Positions 50,691 through 58,255 of a DNA stretch of 64,000 nt are shown piece after piece (position 1 is the first letter of the stretch; each line of letters starts with the position of its first letter). The notes beneath the pieces were generated by a model, which had not been told where the DNA came from, ran no database searches, and saw nothing but the letters and a program-made list of their open reading frames with translations. Source of the stretch: Acidobacteriota bacterium (GTDB taxonomy: Bacteria; Acidobacteriota; Blastocatellia; Pyrinomonadales; Pyrinomonadaceae); assembly GCA_023389035.1 (NCBI GenBank), contig JAEWFC010000023.1:124001-188000 (forward strand), in the 5' to 3' direction. The position numbers and the translations under genes are program-made.

Positions 50691-50725
50691 AAAAATGCCG
50701 CAGTCAGAATGGCTGCGGCATTTTT
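50691..50725. terminator. Bidirectional terminator after the 53-residue gene
   Basis: AATGCCGCAG pairs with CTGCGGCATT, with AAAA before and TTTT after, so it works on both strands: for the small gene and for the convergent sigma-54 activator gene. Confidence 0.9.
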
Positions 50726-50747
50726 CGTTTGTGATCAGGTTTACTTT

Positions 50748-52262
50748 TTATTCCTCGTCGTCCAGCTTGTGGCGCTTGATCATTCCGTACAGCCTCGGGC
50801 GGTATACACCAAGCAGATTCGCTGCCGCCTGCTTGTTGCCCTTGGTCTTTTTAAGAACGGCCCGCACGACGCTTCCTTCGATCTTCTCGAAAACGTCGGG
50901 GCCTTCGGTTCCTTCTTCACGGTCCTTAACGCTCTCGGCAACCAACTTCCCGATCGCCTCGAACGGATCGTCGCCAATAGGAATGCTCGGCTGCCCGAGT
51001 GCCGAACTCAGTGATTCGAGTCGAGGCATCGAAGCAAGGGGCCCGGCCGCAGTCGCCGCCGAAAAAGCCGAGCCTTCAGGCACAGCAAACTGCTGCCCTT
51101 CGCTGCGGGGGATGTTTAGGTTATCGATCTTTCCGCTATTGCTCAGCAAAACGGCGCGTTCGATAACGTTCTGCAGCTCACGCACATTACCGCGCCAGTG
51201 ATAGTTCAGCAGCTGATCGTAGCCTTGTTGAGTGAAGGTAGTGCCTTCCTTGCGATATTTCTCGCCGTACATTTTTAAGAAGTGCTCGGCAAGCATCGGG
51301 ATGTCTTCCATTCGCTCGCGAAGCGGCGGTATGCGTATCTCGATGGTATTGATCCTGTAATAAAGGTCTTCGCGGAGCTGTCCGTCCTTGATAGCCTCGA
51401 AGGGATCGCGGTTAGTTGCAGAGATCAATCGAAAGTCAGCTTCCTGCGGTTTGTCGCTGCCGACGCGGTAGTAAGCCTTTTCCTGCAACACACGCAAAAG
51501 CTTCGGCTGCAGCTCTATCGGCATCTCACCGATCTCGTCGAGCAGCAGGCTTCCGTGATTTGCCTGTCCGATAAACCCCTCTTTATCCGCGTTAGCTCCC
51601 GTGAACGATCCTTTTACATGGCCGAAGAGCTGCGATTCGATCAGGTCTTTCGGAAGGGCCGAGCAGTTGACCTTAACGAATGGCTTGCCTGAGCGATGGC
51701 TTTTGTAATGGATCGCATTACCGATCACTTCCTTACCCGTCCCGGATTCGCCGAGGATCAAAATGTTCGCGTCTGATTCAGCAACGCTGTCGATGATCGC
51801 GTAGATGTTTTGCATCGCACGGCTGCCGCCGATAATACCTTCGTATGATGTCGGGCTGGATAATCTGCCGCGAAGTTCACGGATCTCGGCCGCGTAACGC
51901 TTTCGCTCGACTGCCTTATTGACCAGCTCGAGGAGTTCTTCTTCCTCGTAGGGCTTCTCCAGATACCAGAACGCACCGGCCTTGGTCGCCTCGATCGTAT
52001 TGTCCTTAGATCGATCGCCGGTGATCATAATGATCTCGGTCGCCGGTGCGATCTCACGTGATTTTTGGATCAGGCCGATGCCGCTGATGTCCGGCAGGTG
52101 AAGATCGGTAAGGATAACGTCGAAATCATGTGAACCTATCAGTTCGATGCCGGCGTTTCCGGATTCCGCGGTTGTCACGTCAAATCCCTCAGACTTTAGC
52201 TGAAACTCCAGAAGCTTCAGCGATGTCGGATCATCGTCGATCGCAAGTGCTTTGAATTGCAT
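50748..52262 (-). CDS. Sigma-54-dependent response regulator (NtrC family)
   Basis: A 504-residue activator with a receiver domain (phospho-acceptor Asp53 in LTDLHLPDIS), an AAA+ domain with Walker A GESGTGKEV (about 170-178) and the sigma-54-contact loop GSFTGA (the usual GAFTGA with Ala to Ser, which some active regulators also have), Walker B SLLLDEIGEMP, and a Fis-type helix-turn-helix (about 463-500, KGNKQAAANLLGVYRPRLYGMI). It is divergent from the hybrid kinase and likely receives phosphate from it. Sigma-54 promoters at 45412, 50261 and 50444 lie within 7 kb. Confidence 0.93.
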   Translation of the reverse strand: MQFKALAIDDDPTSLKLLEFQLKSEGFDVTTAESGNAGIELIGSHDFDVILTDLHLPDISGIGLIQKSREIAPATEIIMITGDRSKDNTIEATKAGAFWYLEKPYEEEELLELVNKAVERKRYAAEIRELRGRLSSPTSYEGIIGGSRAMQNIYAIIDSVAESDANILILGESGTGKEVIGNAIHYKSHRSGKPFVKVNCSALPKDLIESQLFGHVKGSFTGANADKEGFIGQANHGSLLLDEIGEMPIELQPKLLRVLQEKAYYRVGSDKPQEADFRLISATNRDPFEAIKDGQLREDLYYRINTIEIRIPPLRERMEDIPMLAEHFLKMYGEKYRKEGTTFTQQGYDQLLNYHWRGNVRELQNVIERAVLLSNSGKIDNLNIPRSEGQQFAVPEGSAFSAATAAGPLASMPRLESLSSALGQPSIPIGDDPFEAIGKLVAESVKDREEGTEGPDVFEKIEGSVVRAVLKKTKGNKQAAANLLGVYRPRLYGMIKRHKLDDEE

Positions 52263-52423
52263 AGTTTTAGTGTTCGGCCGTATGCGCTATATTGTATCAA
52301 AATCGAACGCTTTTAGAAATCGTATTCAGATAAACCCCAAAAATACAGGTTTTGAGTTCACTTGTCGTTGGCAAGGCAATTGCTGTGCTTGTTTTGTCGG
52401 CAAAGGTCAGACACACTACATTT

Positions 52424-54430
52424 ATGACGCCTGAATCATCGCCCGCCGAGCCGGGAATGGAGATCGATCTATTCTTTGGGGACCATGCCGAGACCGTTTT
52501 CGGCTCGGTCTTTGATCTGTTCGGCGTCTTGGAATGTGACGGTACCGTCGTAAATCTGGACGGCAATATCTTTAAACGCACCGGGACCAACCCCAAACTG
52601 CTGAAAGGCCAGGCGTTCTCCCAGACCGTCTTTTGGCAAAGCTCCGAAGCCACGCCAAAAATACTCGAAAAAGCGATCGCAGTTTGTTCTGCAGGTTCGT
52701 CCGAGAAAACTACCATTGATTTCAGGGTGCACGCCGATGAAAAGGTTCCGTTCGACGTAACGCTCGTACCGGTCACAAGCGGCGATAAGAAATTAATTTT
52801 CATCGGCGGGCAGGAGATACTGCAGTCCTCATCGCGATTTGCGGACGTTCGCGGTGAGAATGATCAATTGCTCTTAGCTGCTGAGAATGCCGACATAGGA
52901 CTCTGGTTCTGGGATTTCGCTAACGATAAGATCCACTCGACACCATGCTGTAACGAGATCTTTGAAGTGCCCCGCTACGACCAATTGACGTTCGAGCAAT
53001 GTCTCGCCGTCGTTCACCCGGCCGATCGCGAGATAGTTGAGCGGTTCATCGGTTCTGCCCGAGAAAGCGCACAAAAGTACTCTGCCGAGTTTCGTGTTCT
53101 TTACGGCGACGGCCGGATCGAGTGGATCTCGGCAGACGGAAAGTCGGTACACGACAGTACGGGGCGCCCACAGCGGATGATGGGAGCGCTCCGTAAGATC
53201 ACTGAACAAAAGCTAGCTGCAGACGAGCTGAAGCGGGTCAACGACCTCGTAAAGAAAACACGCGACGAAGCCGTCGAGGCGAACCGTGCAAAGGATTTCT
53301 TCCTCGCATTTGTCTCGCACGAGATCCGTTCATCGCTCAATGCGATCATTGGCTGGTCACGAATACTTCTGACGAAAGAGGTAGACGACGCAACCCGAAA
53401 AAGCGCGCTCGAGACAATAGAGCGCAGCGCACGCACACAAACCAAACTTATCAACGACCTCGTCGATTCCGCACGTGTTGCCTCGGGAAAGCTCCGGCTT
53501 GAGTATCGCCCGATGGATATTTGCGAAGCCGTGCGCGGATCATTCGAGGCTCACCGGCCCGCGGCTGAAAACGCCAAGATCGATTACCGATTCGAATCCG
53601 ACGTTGAACACCTGATGACGGTCGGCGACTCTGCCCGGCTGCAGCAGGTGTTCAGCAACCTGATCTCTAACGCACTGAAATTCACGCCCGCAGGCGGTGA
53701 GATCGTCGTGTCTCTTAAAACAGGCGCCGAAGCGGTGACGGTCGATGTTAGTGACAATGGAAAGGGCATCAGCGCGGAAAATCTTCCGAACGTGTTTCGC
53801 CAGTTCTCACAAGCGGATGCTGACGGCGGCGGCGGGAACATGGGATTGGGCCTTGGCCTTTCGATCGTAAAGATCCTGACCGAACGCCACGGCGGACACG
53901 TTCGTGCGCAGAGCAAAGGACTCGGCAAGGGCTCGCTGTTTTCCGTTACGCTTCCGATCACGAACGATCCCGCAGCAGTGACCAGCAAGCCAACAAAAGG
54001 CGTCGAGCAGGCTCAAAAGCCGCTGACCGGGTTATCGATCCTTATCGTCGAGGACAATACGGATTCCCGCGAGGTCCTGCAGATGTTTCTCGAAAAGAGC
54101 GGGGCAAAGGTCACAGCGGTCGATTCCGCCAGGAAGGCTTTTGGCGAACTGGAAAAAGCTGCTGCCGAGATCGATCTATTGATCTCCGATCTCGCGATGC
54201 CTGACGAGGACGGATATTCGCTGGTCTCGCGTATTCGCGCTTTGCCCGAGGCCAAAGGCGGCGATCTTCCGGCCATCGCTCTCAGCGCGTTCGCAAACGA
54301 CGAAAGCCGTCGAAAAGCCCACGAATCAGGGTTCCACCGCTACGCAACAAAGCCTTTCGATCACGATCTCCTCATTTCAGATATTCTGGATGTTCTAGCA
54401 AAATACCCTCGCAACTCCGGTCAGAGATAG
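52424..54430 (+). CDS. Hybrid sensor histidine kinase (PAS-HisKA-HATPase-receiver)
   Basis: A 668-residue cytosolic kinase. Residues about 15-120 are a first PAS-like domain and about 145-270 a second (IGLWFWDFANDKIHSTPCCNEIFEVP). HisKA has FVSHEIRSSLNAI (His299), with Ser where Pro is usual. HATPase includes NLISNALKFTPAGG and GLGLSIVK. A receiver (about 535-660) has LIVEDNTDS and Asp589 in ISDLAMPDEDG. No membrane segment is present, so the signal is intracellular or relayed. The ATG at 52424 is preferred to a TTG at 52352. It shares a 161-bp divergent region with the NtrC-type gene. Confidence 0.9.
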   Translation: MTPESSPAEPGMEIDLFFGDHAETVFGSVFDLFGVLECDGTVVNLDGNIFKRTGTNPKLLKGQAFSQTVFWQSSEATPKILEKAIAVCSAGSSEKTTIDFRVHADEKVPFDVTLVPVTSGDKKLIFIGGQEILQSSSRFADVRGENDQLLLAAENADIGLWFWDFANDKIHSTPCCNEIFEVPRYDQLTFEQCLAVVHPADREIVERFIGSARESAQKYSAEFRVLYGDGRIEWISADGKSVHDSTGRPQRMMGALRKITEQKLAADELKRVNDLVKKTRDEAVEANRAKDFFLAFVSHEIRSSLNAIIGWSRILLTKEVDDATRKSALETIERSARTQTKLINDLVDSARVASGKLRLEYRPMDICEAVRGSFEAHRPAAENAKIDYRFESDVEHLMTVGDSARLQQVFSNLISNALKFTPAGGEIVVSLKTGAEAVTVDVSDNGKGISAENLPNVFRQFSQADADGGGGNMGLGLGLSIVKILTERHGGHVRAQSKGLGKGSLFSVTLPITNDPAAVTSKPTKGVEQAQKPLTGLSILIVEDNTDSREVLQMFLEKSGAKVTAVDSARKAFGELEKAAAEIDLLISDLAMPDEDGYSLVSRIRALPEAKGGDLPAIALSAFANDESRRKAHESGFHRYATKPFDHDLLISDILDVLAKYPRNSGQR

Positions 54431-54435
54431 GCTCA

Positions 54436-54585
54436 GGCCACCTGGTCGCCGGCCTCGACACGTCCAACATCAGCCGCCGCCACGACGCCGCTCGCGAAAA
54501 ACTCCAAACCGACCGCAAACTCATTTATGCCCGCGACCAAGTCGAAAAATTATACCTCGCAAATATCGCAGAATCGCAGACGTGA
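54436..54585 (+). pseudogene. Possible gene remnant with no start
   Basis: Just after the kinase stop, the frame from about 54361 to the TGA at 54583 reads protein-like sequence (GHLVAGLDTSNISRRHD, EKLQTDRKLIYARDQVEKLY) with no start codon of its own. It may be the tail of a lost gene. The last codons lie in the 39-bp repeat at 54562. It could also be a chance frame. Confidence 0.25.
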
Positions 54586-54639
54586 CACCGGACTTGCCCT
54601 AATATCGCAGAATCGCAGACGTGACACCGGACTTGCCCT
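54562..54639. repeat. 39-bp perfect tandem duplication
   Basis: Two identical 39-base copies (54562-54600 and 54601-54639), each starting AATATCGCAGAATCGCAGAC. The first 28 bases recur in inverted orientation at 58228-58255, at the other end of the Rhs island. Confidence 0.85.
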
Positions 54640-54653
54640 TAAAGTTCTGTGTG

Positions 54654-55010
54654 TCAGGCATGAATTTCTGCCTCCGAAATCTTGTCGTATATTTCTGCCC
54701 AGGCCACATGCAAAAGGTCGTCAAATGAGTCGACATTTTTGTTATTGGCTACTTTTGGAATCGATACATGGACATACAGTGGGAAGGAACGGAGTTCTTC
54801 GAATTCCTCTTGTTGTTCAACAAATCTATTGTTTAAGTACAGAACGGATGTCGCCGTTTTAGGGTCTTCAGGGTATTCAAGAGGCAAATCCACAATTACG
54901 ACCAGACAACGCTGCTGTTGAACGATTCTCCACTCGTACGATTTAACTTGTCTAACCTGGCTTAGAAGTTTGTACTCTTCGGAAGTCAGAAATAGTGTCT
55001 TAGTTTTCAT
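54654..55010 (-). CDS. Candidate immunity protein for the Rhs toxin tip
   Basis: A 118-residue cytosolic protein (MKTKTLFLTSEEYKLLSQV, a strand-rich middle with CLVVIVDLPLEYPEDP, and an acidic C-terminal helix SFDDLLHVAWAEIYDKI). It has no recognised family. Its start overlaps the stop of the toxin-tip frame (ATGA), the usual toxin-immunity coupling. Its base composition is AT-richer than the surroundings. Role from position only. Confidence 0.6.
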   Translation of the reverse strand: MKTKTLFLTSEEYKLLSQVRQVKSYEWRIVQQQRCLVVIVDLPLEYPEDPKTATSVLYLNNRFVEQQEEFEELRSFPLYVHVSIPKVANNKNVDSFDDLLHVAWAEIYDKISEAEIHA

Positions 55011-55603
55011 AATCTGGGTCTTAACGGCAGCGTACCGTGAATTATCACGCTTCCAGGAACAACTCTATATTCAATGGCTCCACCCGGATGCCCCCATTGG
55101 GGCTGGGGCGCGGCAATTCCTCGATAAACAATATTGGAATTTCGAACCGACCCTATTACAAGTGTTTCACCAGTATTTGTTGGCGGAAGTGCTGCTGCGC
55201 CTCGATAATTCTGAACCGAAGTAGGAATGACCGGCGTCCACCAAACACCGTTTATTTCTGAGCTTCCACCGGCCACGCGGTAAACGCCAACGAAAGGATC
55301 ACGATCTTGCTCCTCGTCAGTTGTGGTTGTAGTGCCTGGTCCCGCCGTAGCCGGCGCGGGTGCCTGCACTGTTGAAGGTAAAGCAAGAATTACTGCTGCC
55401 GGAGCAAGTAGTGTCCCGACAATAGCTCGCCCTACATTGCTGACAATTGCCCGTCCGGCGCTCGGTGCCGCTCCCGGTGCCGGAGCCGTCACCGGAGCCG
55501 GAGCCGGAGCGCCCGGAGCTACAACTGGCGGCGGCCCGACAAAGCCGCCGCGGGGGGCTGGTTGGCATACTGCGAACACTCGCCTGTTGTCTTCCCACCA
55601 CAT
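55007..55603 (-). CDS. Rhs C-terminal toxin tip in a shifted frame (probable NAD-using toxin domain)
   Basis: A 198-codon frame that is open through the end of the Rhs core in another reading frame. It becomes meaningful after the C6 run at 55552-55557: PRGGFVGPPPVVAPGAPAP, a Pro/Ala-rich membrane-like linker, then DPFVGVYRVAGG, GVWWTPVIPTSVQNYRGAAALP, and WGHPGGAIEYRVVPGSVI. The WxP-GG-x-EY pattern and YRVxGG/SWTP-like region resemble tuberculosis-necrotizing-toxin/ADP-ribosyltransferase-like polymorphic toxin tips (tentative). Its own ATG (55603) lacks a good ribosome-binding site, so it is most likely expressed as a fusion after a -1 shift or is split by a mutation. The downstream gene overlaps its stop. 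Confidence 0.6.
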   Translation of the reverse strand: MWWEDNRRVFAVCQPAPRGGFVGPPPVVAPGAPAPAPVTAPAPGAAPSAGRAIVSNVGRAIVGTLLAPAAVILALPSTVQAPAPATAGPGTTTTTDEEQDRDPFVGVYRVAGGSSEINGVWWTPVIPTSVQNYRGAAALPPTNTGETLVIGSVRNSNIVYRGIAAPQPQWGHPGGAIEYRVVPGSVIIHGTLPLRPRL

Positions 55604-57003
55604 CCCGGAGCACTCGTCGCGGGATCGTACTTGGATTCAATGACAATCGGGGGACCTTTGTCGATAATGACTTCCTCTCCATCAATAACTTCACACTCTT
55701 CCCCCGGCGGACAGGCTACCATCCCACTTGGGTCGATATAATTCAAAGGATTGTTCGCAACGTAAGCGTATCGGTTAAAAGTTTGCGGGTTGCTTCTCCG
55801 AGCCGAAGCCATTAGCGGATCGGGCGAGGTGAACCTGCCGTGGTTATATCCGTAGTATCTAGCCTCGGCGAAGTCTAACGAAGATTCATTATCACGTTCG
55901 TAGCCGGTGAACTTCTGCCGTACATCATCCGGGGTGTAGCCGAGGCCCATGTGGCGGTGCGCATTAAGGATCTCTTCGCCGAAGGGGTGGAAGTCGCGGC
56001 GGGAGATGGTGACGCCGTTTTCGTCGGTTAGGATCCGAGGGCTGCCGAGGTGGTCGGCGGTGGTGTAGCTTACTTTTGGAGTCTTCGAGATCTCGGTTGA
56101 ATACTCGGCGACAGGCTGGCCGGATGCGTTGTAAACAAACACCGTAACCTCGCCAGTCGAGGGGACGTGCTTCTTTATCCTGCGGCCGTCGCCATCGTAA
56201 GAATACTCGCCGACCGTCGATACCGGGTTGCCGTTCAGGTCGAGCGTTTCCACTTTCACCTGCTTGTTCTCGCCGTCATAGGTAAAGCGTCGGCTTTGTG
56301 GGTCGCGGACTGTGTTGCCTGATGGGTCGAAATCGTAACCCTCCGACGAACTCAGGCGGTTGTCCGATATATTTGCCGACGGGTTCAACACCTTCCTCAG
56401 ATCGGCACATACTTCGGTGTTGTTGCTGCAGAGTTTATCGAATCCCACGACGGTCGTATTCGACTCGACGAAGTTGCGGTTGCCGTAGCGGTCGTACTTG
56501 AAATCCTGCCGCCACGACGGATTTTGGCTTCCGTCGATGTACTCCGCCGCGTCGTCGAGCCGATTCAAAGAGTCGTAAGCGTAATTCTGCACTGCAGTGA
56601 AACCGTTGTGCGTCGTCCCGCCGATCGTCACGCTCGGGACCGTGATCGTCTGGCTGAGGACGTTGCCGTTGTTGTTCGCCCCTCCGTAGCCGTAGTCGAG
56701 CTTCAATAGGTCGTGAGCTTGGGCACCGTTGCCGGTCACGCCTAGCGCGATCCGGGTGGGCTGGAGCCGGGAGTTGAACGCGGTCGATTCCCAGCGGCCG
56801 TTCCCGAGCTGCATAGAGGGGACGGCCCCGGCGGCGTTGTAGGTGAAATGCCGGGCGTAGTTCCAAAGGCCCGCCTGTGCGGAGCAGGCGGCGTTCGTCC
56901 CGGGCGTCGGGTCCAAACACCTTGCACTCTGCACCATCGAGAGATCGCCATTATCGTCAAGCAAGTCTTTCACGACCGGCCCTCTTTCCAACTCACTTTT
57001 CAT
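55519..57003 (-). CDS. Rhs/YD-repeat core fragment (N-terminally truncated)
   Basis: A 494-residue piece of an Rhs protein with YD repeats (FTYDGENKQVKVETLDLNGN, YSYDGDGRRIKKHV), the DHLGSPRILTDENG segment, and the highly conserved core end RYYGYNHGRFTSPDP...NRYAYVANNPLNYIDPSG (in outline), after which the variable tip begins. Full Rhs shells are over 1000 residues, so this has lost its N-terminus, as orphan Rhs-core/tip cassettes do. In this frame the tip ends 95 codons after the core in a nonsense-looking stretch (PPAAALSGRRQL). The tip continues in the frame at 55007-55603. Confidence 0.82.
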   Translation of the reverse strand: MKSELERGPVVKDLLDDNGDLSMVQSARCLDPTPGTNAACSAQAGLWNYARHFTYNAAGAVPSMQLGNGRWESTAFNSRLQPTRIALGVTGNGAQAHDLLKLDYGYGGANNNGNVLSQTITVPSVTIGGTTHNGFTAVQNYAYDSLNRLDDAAEYIDGSQNPSWRQDFKYDRYGNRNFVESNTTVVGFDKLCSNNTEVCADLRKVLNPSANISDNRLSSSEGYDFDPSGNTVRDPQSRRFTYDGENKQVKVETLDLNGNPVSTVGEYSYDGDGRRIKKHVPSTGEVTVFVYNASGQPVAEYSTEISKTPKVSYTTADHLGSPRILTDENGVTISRRDFHPFGEEILNAHRHMGLGYTPDDVRQKFTGYERDNESSLDFAEARYYGYNHGRFTSPDPLMASARRSNPQTFNRYAYVANNPLNYIDPSGMVACPPGEECEVIDGEEVIIDKGPPIVIESKYDPATSAPGCGGKTTGECSQYANQPPAAALSGRRQL

Positions 57004-57018
57004 TAAGAAACTTACTGT

Positions 57019-57552
57019 CTAAGGCTTGATCATGAGCTCTTTTGGAAGCCATGTGCTCCAAAACGGAGCTTGGTGGACGATCGAGAAATCACCCCCAATA
57101 CTTCCAAGAAATTCTCGCTCGTAACTGAAAAAGACAAACACAGCGAAGTCAGTGAGAAGATGAGATTCAGGAACACTAAACATCAGCGACTCACCGCACC
57201 CTATTCGTTGGACGGTTGATTTGTGTAATAGCGTCGTACCCAAAGGCAGCTTAGCTGAAACATGCGAGGCTTCCGTACCTGGAATCCAACGAACTTCATA
57301 TGAGACCTTAAGATCGTCACCCGTTTCATCGCCCTGCGTTCTAACAAAAAGATTTTCTGACGTATTATTGTGCAAACGCAAGATAATGTGTCTCTCCCCG
57401 TTACTTTCTTTTTCACCCAGCCGTTCGAATGTAACATACGCCGTCGGCCGTTTTTGGTTAATGCGATTAGTATGCGTCTTACAAGCATTCGCGTCACTTT
57501 GAGCCATTGTCTGCGCCGACAGCAGAAGAAATATAAAAAGTAAATTTTTCAT
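57019..57552 (-). CDS. Exported protein in the Rhs island (candidate immunity protein)
   Basis: A 177-residue protein with a signal peptide (MKNLLFIFLLLSAQTMAQ; start at 57552, though an ATG three codons upstream at 57561 is possible). The mature part is beta-rich: RPTAYVTFERLGEKES, HIILRLHNNTSENLFVRTQ, LKVSYEVRWIPGTEA, CGESLMFSVPESHLL. It lies directly after the HExxH tip gene (17-base gap), where an immunity gene is expected. A periplasmic inhibitor would suit a toxin acting outside the cytoplasm. AT-rich. Confidence 0.62.
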   Translation of the reverse strand: MKNLLFIFLLLSAQTMAQSDANACKTHTNRINQKRPTAYVTFERLGEKESNGERHIILRLHNNTSENLFVRTQGDETGDDLKVSYEVRWIPGTEASHVSAKLPLGTTLLHKSTVQRIGCGESLMFSVPESHLLTDFAVFVFFSYEREFLGSIGGDFSIVHQAPFWSTWLPKELMIKP

Positions 57553-57569
57553 AAGATTCATCGTTACAT

Positions 57570-58235
57570 TTATGGGAAATATGACTGTCCAGGTGCATCT
57601 TTCGTAAAGCCATAAATGCCACCTTGTGACCGCGGAACTGCGAGAAGTTTATCTATCTGTTTGGCTCGCTCGTTACGAACATTCTCCGAGGGTTTCAGTT
57701 TAGGATTTAAGGTTTTCCAAGATTGATCATAAATTGTAACTTGGGCTATACCACTGCTTCGAGATGATCTGGATGCGACTAGCTCCTCGATCGCTGATGT
57801 GACCACAAAGCCGCGTCGCTCACTTTCATAATCCGAAACCTTTTGTTGTTTGTTACTATTTATGTAATTGATGTCATCGTGGGCATGAACTCCCTCATGT
57901 GCAATGTCGCCCAAAATATCATACCCATTCGACAAAGCGGCAGAGTCTAAGGTAACAATTGCTTTCTTACCATCCGCACCGCGATTTTCCATGGCGGATT
58001 CCCCCGCGGGTAATGTTCCCACCTCGACAATCACCTGACTCGATCCAACTTTCTCCGAACATCCTTTCGTTCCTGCTTCGCAGCCATAAGCTTTGAATGA
58101 ATTATTGGCTTCGATATATTCCTCTGAACTTTCACCATAAGTCTTCTTAATACTTTTTAATCGCTTTGCAAATTCCTTCATTTGTTTTCGAAAATTGTCT
58201 TTTTGAGTTTCGTCTACATGTAGACCTGGTGTCAC
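57570..58235 (-). CDS. Orphan Rhs-type toxin tip with HExxH metallopeptidase motif
   Basis: A 221-residue protein. The N-terminal half is a charged helix (DNFRKQMKEFAKRLKSI) and a beta stretch ending with the zinc motif AHEGVHAHDD (HEGVH, about residues 114-118). The C-terminal half carries SDYESERRGFVVTSAIEELVASR, giving a likely third zinc ligand, Glu. Such short metallopeptidase domains occur as polymorphic-toxin tips. The start is doubtful: the only in-frame codon is the GTG at 58235, inside a dispersed repeat, and a stop lies nine codons earlier. The tip was probably attached to an Rhs core now lost. Confidence 0.62.
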   Translation of the reverse strand: MTPGLHVDETQKDNFRKQMKEFAKRLKSIKKTYGESSEEYIEANNSFKAYGCEAGTKGCSEKVGSSQVIVEVGTLPAGESAMENRGADGKKAIVTLDSAALSNGYDILGDIAHEGVHAHDDINYINSNKQQKVSDYESERRGFVVTSAIEELVASRSSRSSGIAQVTIYDQSWKTLNPKLKPSENVRNERAKQIDKLLAVPRSQGGIYGFTKDAPGQSYFP

Positions 58236-58255
58236 GTCTGCGATCCGGCGATATT
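58228..58255. repeat. 28-bp repeat at the right end of the Rhs island, inverted relative to 54562
   Basis: GGTGTCACGTCTGCGAT-CCG-GCGATATT matches the complement of 54562-54589 at 25 of 28 positions (the three differences are adjacent). It contains the start codon of the HExxH tip gene. Confidence 0.75.
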
